A stretch of 64,000 nucleotides of DNA from an uncultured Hungatella sp. (lineage in GTDB: Bacteria > Bacillota > Clostridia > Lachnospirales > Lachnospiraceae). Of the stretch, positions 63,606 to 64,000 are shown piece by piece. The stretch spans positions 35,066-99,065 of the forward strand of contig CATLBR010000011.1 of assembly GCA_949879795.1 (NCBI GenBank). Reading direction: 5' to 3'. Under the pieces are notes generated by a model. The model was not told where the DNA came from, searched no databases, and saw only the letters and a program-made list of their open reading frames with translations. A program made the position numbers and the translations under genes. The first letter of the stretch is position 1, and each line of letters opens with the position of its first letter.

Positions 63606-64000
63606 TTAGTTGAACGGCAGTTCATCATCAACGCCGTCCGGAATATTCATAAATCCATCACCGGCGCTCTGCTCCTGCTGTCTCTGCTGTCCCTGGCTAT
63701 TCCCCTCACTTGCCGCCCTGCTTTCCGCGAACTCCTGCTCCTCGATTATGACATCCGTTGTATAGACCTTCTGGCCCTCTCTGTTGGTATAGCTGCCGGT
63801 CTGGATGCGTCCAGTAATGGCAATCTTGATTCCCTTCCGGAGCCACTTTTCCGCCCACTCTCCGGCTTTACCAAACGCCACGCAGGAAATGAAATCCGCT
63901 GACTGCTGGTCGCTGTCCCTCCTGCCCCTGCGGTCTACCGCCAGCGTGTATCTGGCAACTGCCATACTGACCTCCCCTTGTGAATACCTTACTTCCGGGT
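63606..64000 (-). CDS. ssb: Single-stranded DNA-binding protein (5' end outside window)
   Basis: The frame is open to the window edge and reads EVRYSQGEVSM before AVARYTLAVDRRGRRDSD. Those are internal residues of SSB, so the true start lies beyond 64000, and the ATG at 63965 (with a GGGGAGG look-alike before it) is not the start. The OB fold continues DFISCVAFGKAGEWAEKWLR, KIAITGRIQTGSYTNREGQ. A Gln/Gly/Ser-rich linker and acidic tip DDELPFN follow; the tip has an extra Asn after the usual PF. It binds ssDNA in replication or recombination of the mobile element. Confidence 0.93.
   Translation of the reverse strand, partial: PEVRYSQGEVSMAVARYTLAVDRRGRRDSDQQSADFISCVAFGKAGEWAEKWLRKGIKIAITGRIQTGSYTNREGQKVYTTDVIIEEQEFAESRAASEGNSQGQQRQQEQSAGDGFMNIPDGVDDELPFN

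Noticed and set aside
63606..63965. Complete ssb starting at 63965
   Set aside because: Upstream codons in the same frame read EVRYSQGE, conserved inside SSB, so the start is beyond the window.

Overview
The window looks like a chromosomal segment of an anaerobic Firmicute, most likely a Lachnospiraceae (Clostridium cluster XIVa) gut bacterium. This is inferred from the CIRCE-controlled groES-groEL operon, the ispF-cysS-mrnC-rlmB cluster, LL-diaminopimelate aminotransferase, choline-binding-like wall proteins, a YitT protein, strong purine-rich ribosome binding sites and many proteins of clostridial type. No rRNA, CRISPR array or insertion sequence was seen. Most genes lie on the minus strand in tight operons. 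About 58 kb is ordinary chromosome and the last 5.8 kb is a phage-like or mobile module cut by the window edge.

Left part (1-12 kb): an exported coiled-coil protein and an MMPL/RND exporter, divergent from a TetR regulator with a strong palindrome between them; a sugar-isomerase-like TIM barrel; guaB; a small membrane protein; groEL-groES; a small acidic membrane protein; and an S66 peptidase. Next (12-25.5 kb): a wall-binding repeat protein, a MocR-type regulator, glnS, a zinc-ribbon membrane protein, tRNA-Thr, a DUF4397-like protein, and a seven-gene operon (transglutaminase lipoprotein, PilC/GspF-like protein, four small membrane-anchored pilin-like proteins, PilT-like ATPase).

Middle (25.5-45.7 kb): rlmB-mrnC-cysS-ispF, a lipid kinase, tRNA-Val and tRNA-Met, an Hpt protein with a REC-HD-GYP-PAS-GGDEF protein, YitT, a glycosyltransferase, a CPBP protease, a SpoIID-like plus SPOR-amidase wall-remodelling pair, a HAD phosphatase, and a five-gene operon glnA-ANTAR-dapF-dapL-lrp. 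The glnA leader carries a hexaloop hairpin that overlaps an intrinsic terminator, as expected for antitermination by the ANTAR protein encoded just downstream. aat and ugd follow.

Right part (45.8-58 kb): a metal P-type ATPase with its ArsR repressor and operator, a YfcC-type carrier with isoaspartyl dipeptidase, and an operon rluF-ligA-metA-eamA ending in a three-module RNA repair enzyme (5' kinase, metallophosphatase, RNA ligase). From about 58.2 kb to the end lies a phage-like gene run: ssb (cut by the edge), ParB-like protein, several small Cys-rich proteins, an ASCH protein and a PP-loop PAPS-reductase-like protein with an internal duplication. Two of its genes are only 49 and 54 codons long and are supported mainly by 4-base stop/start overlaps and good ribosome binding sites.
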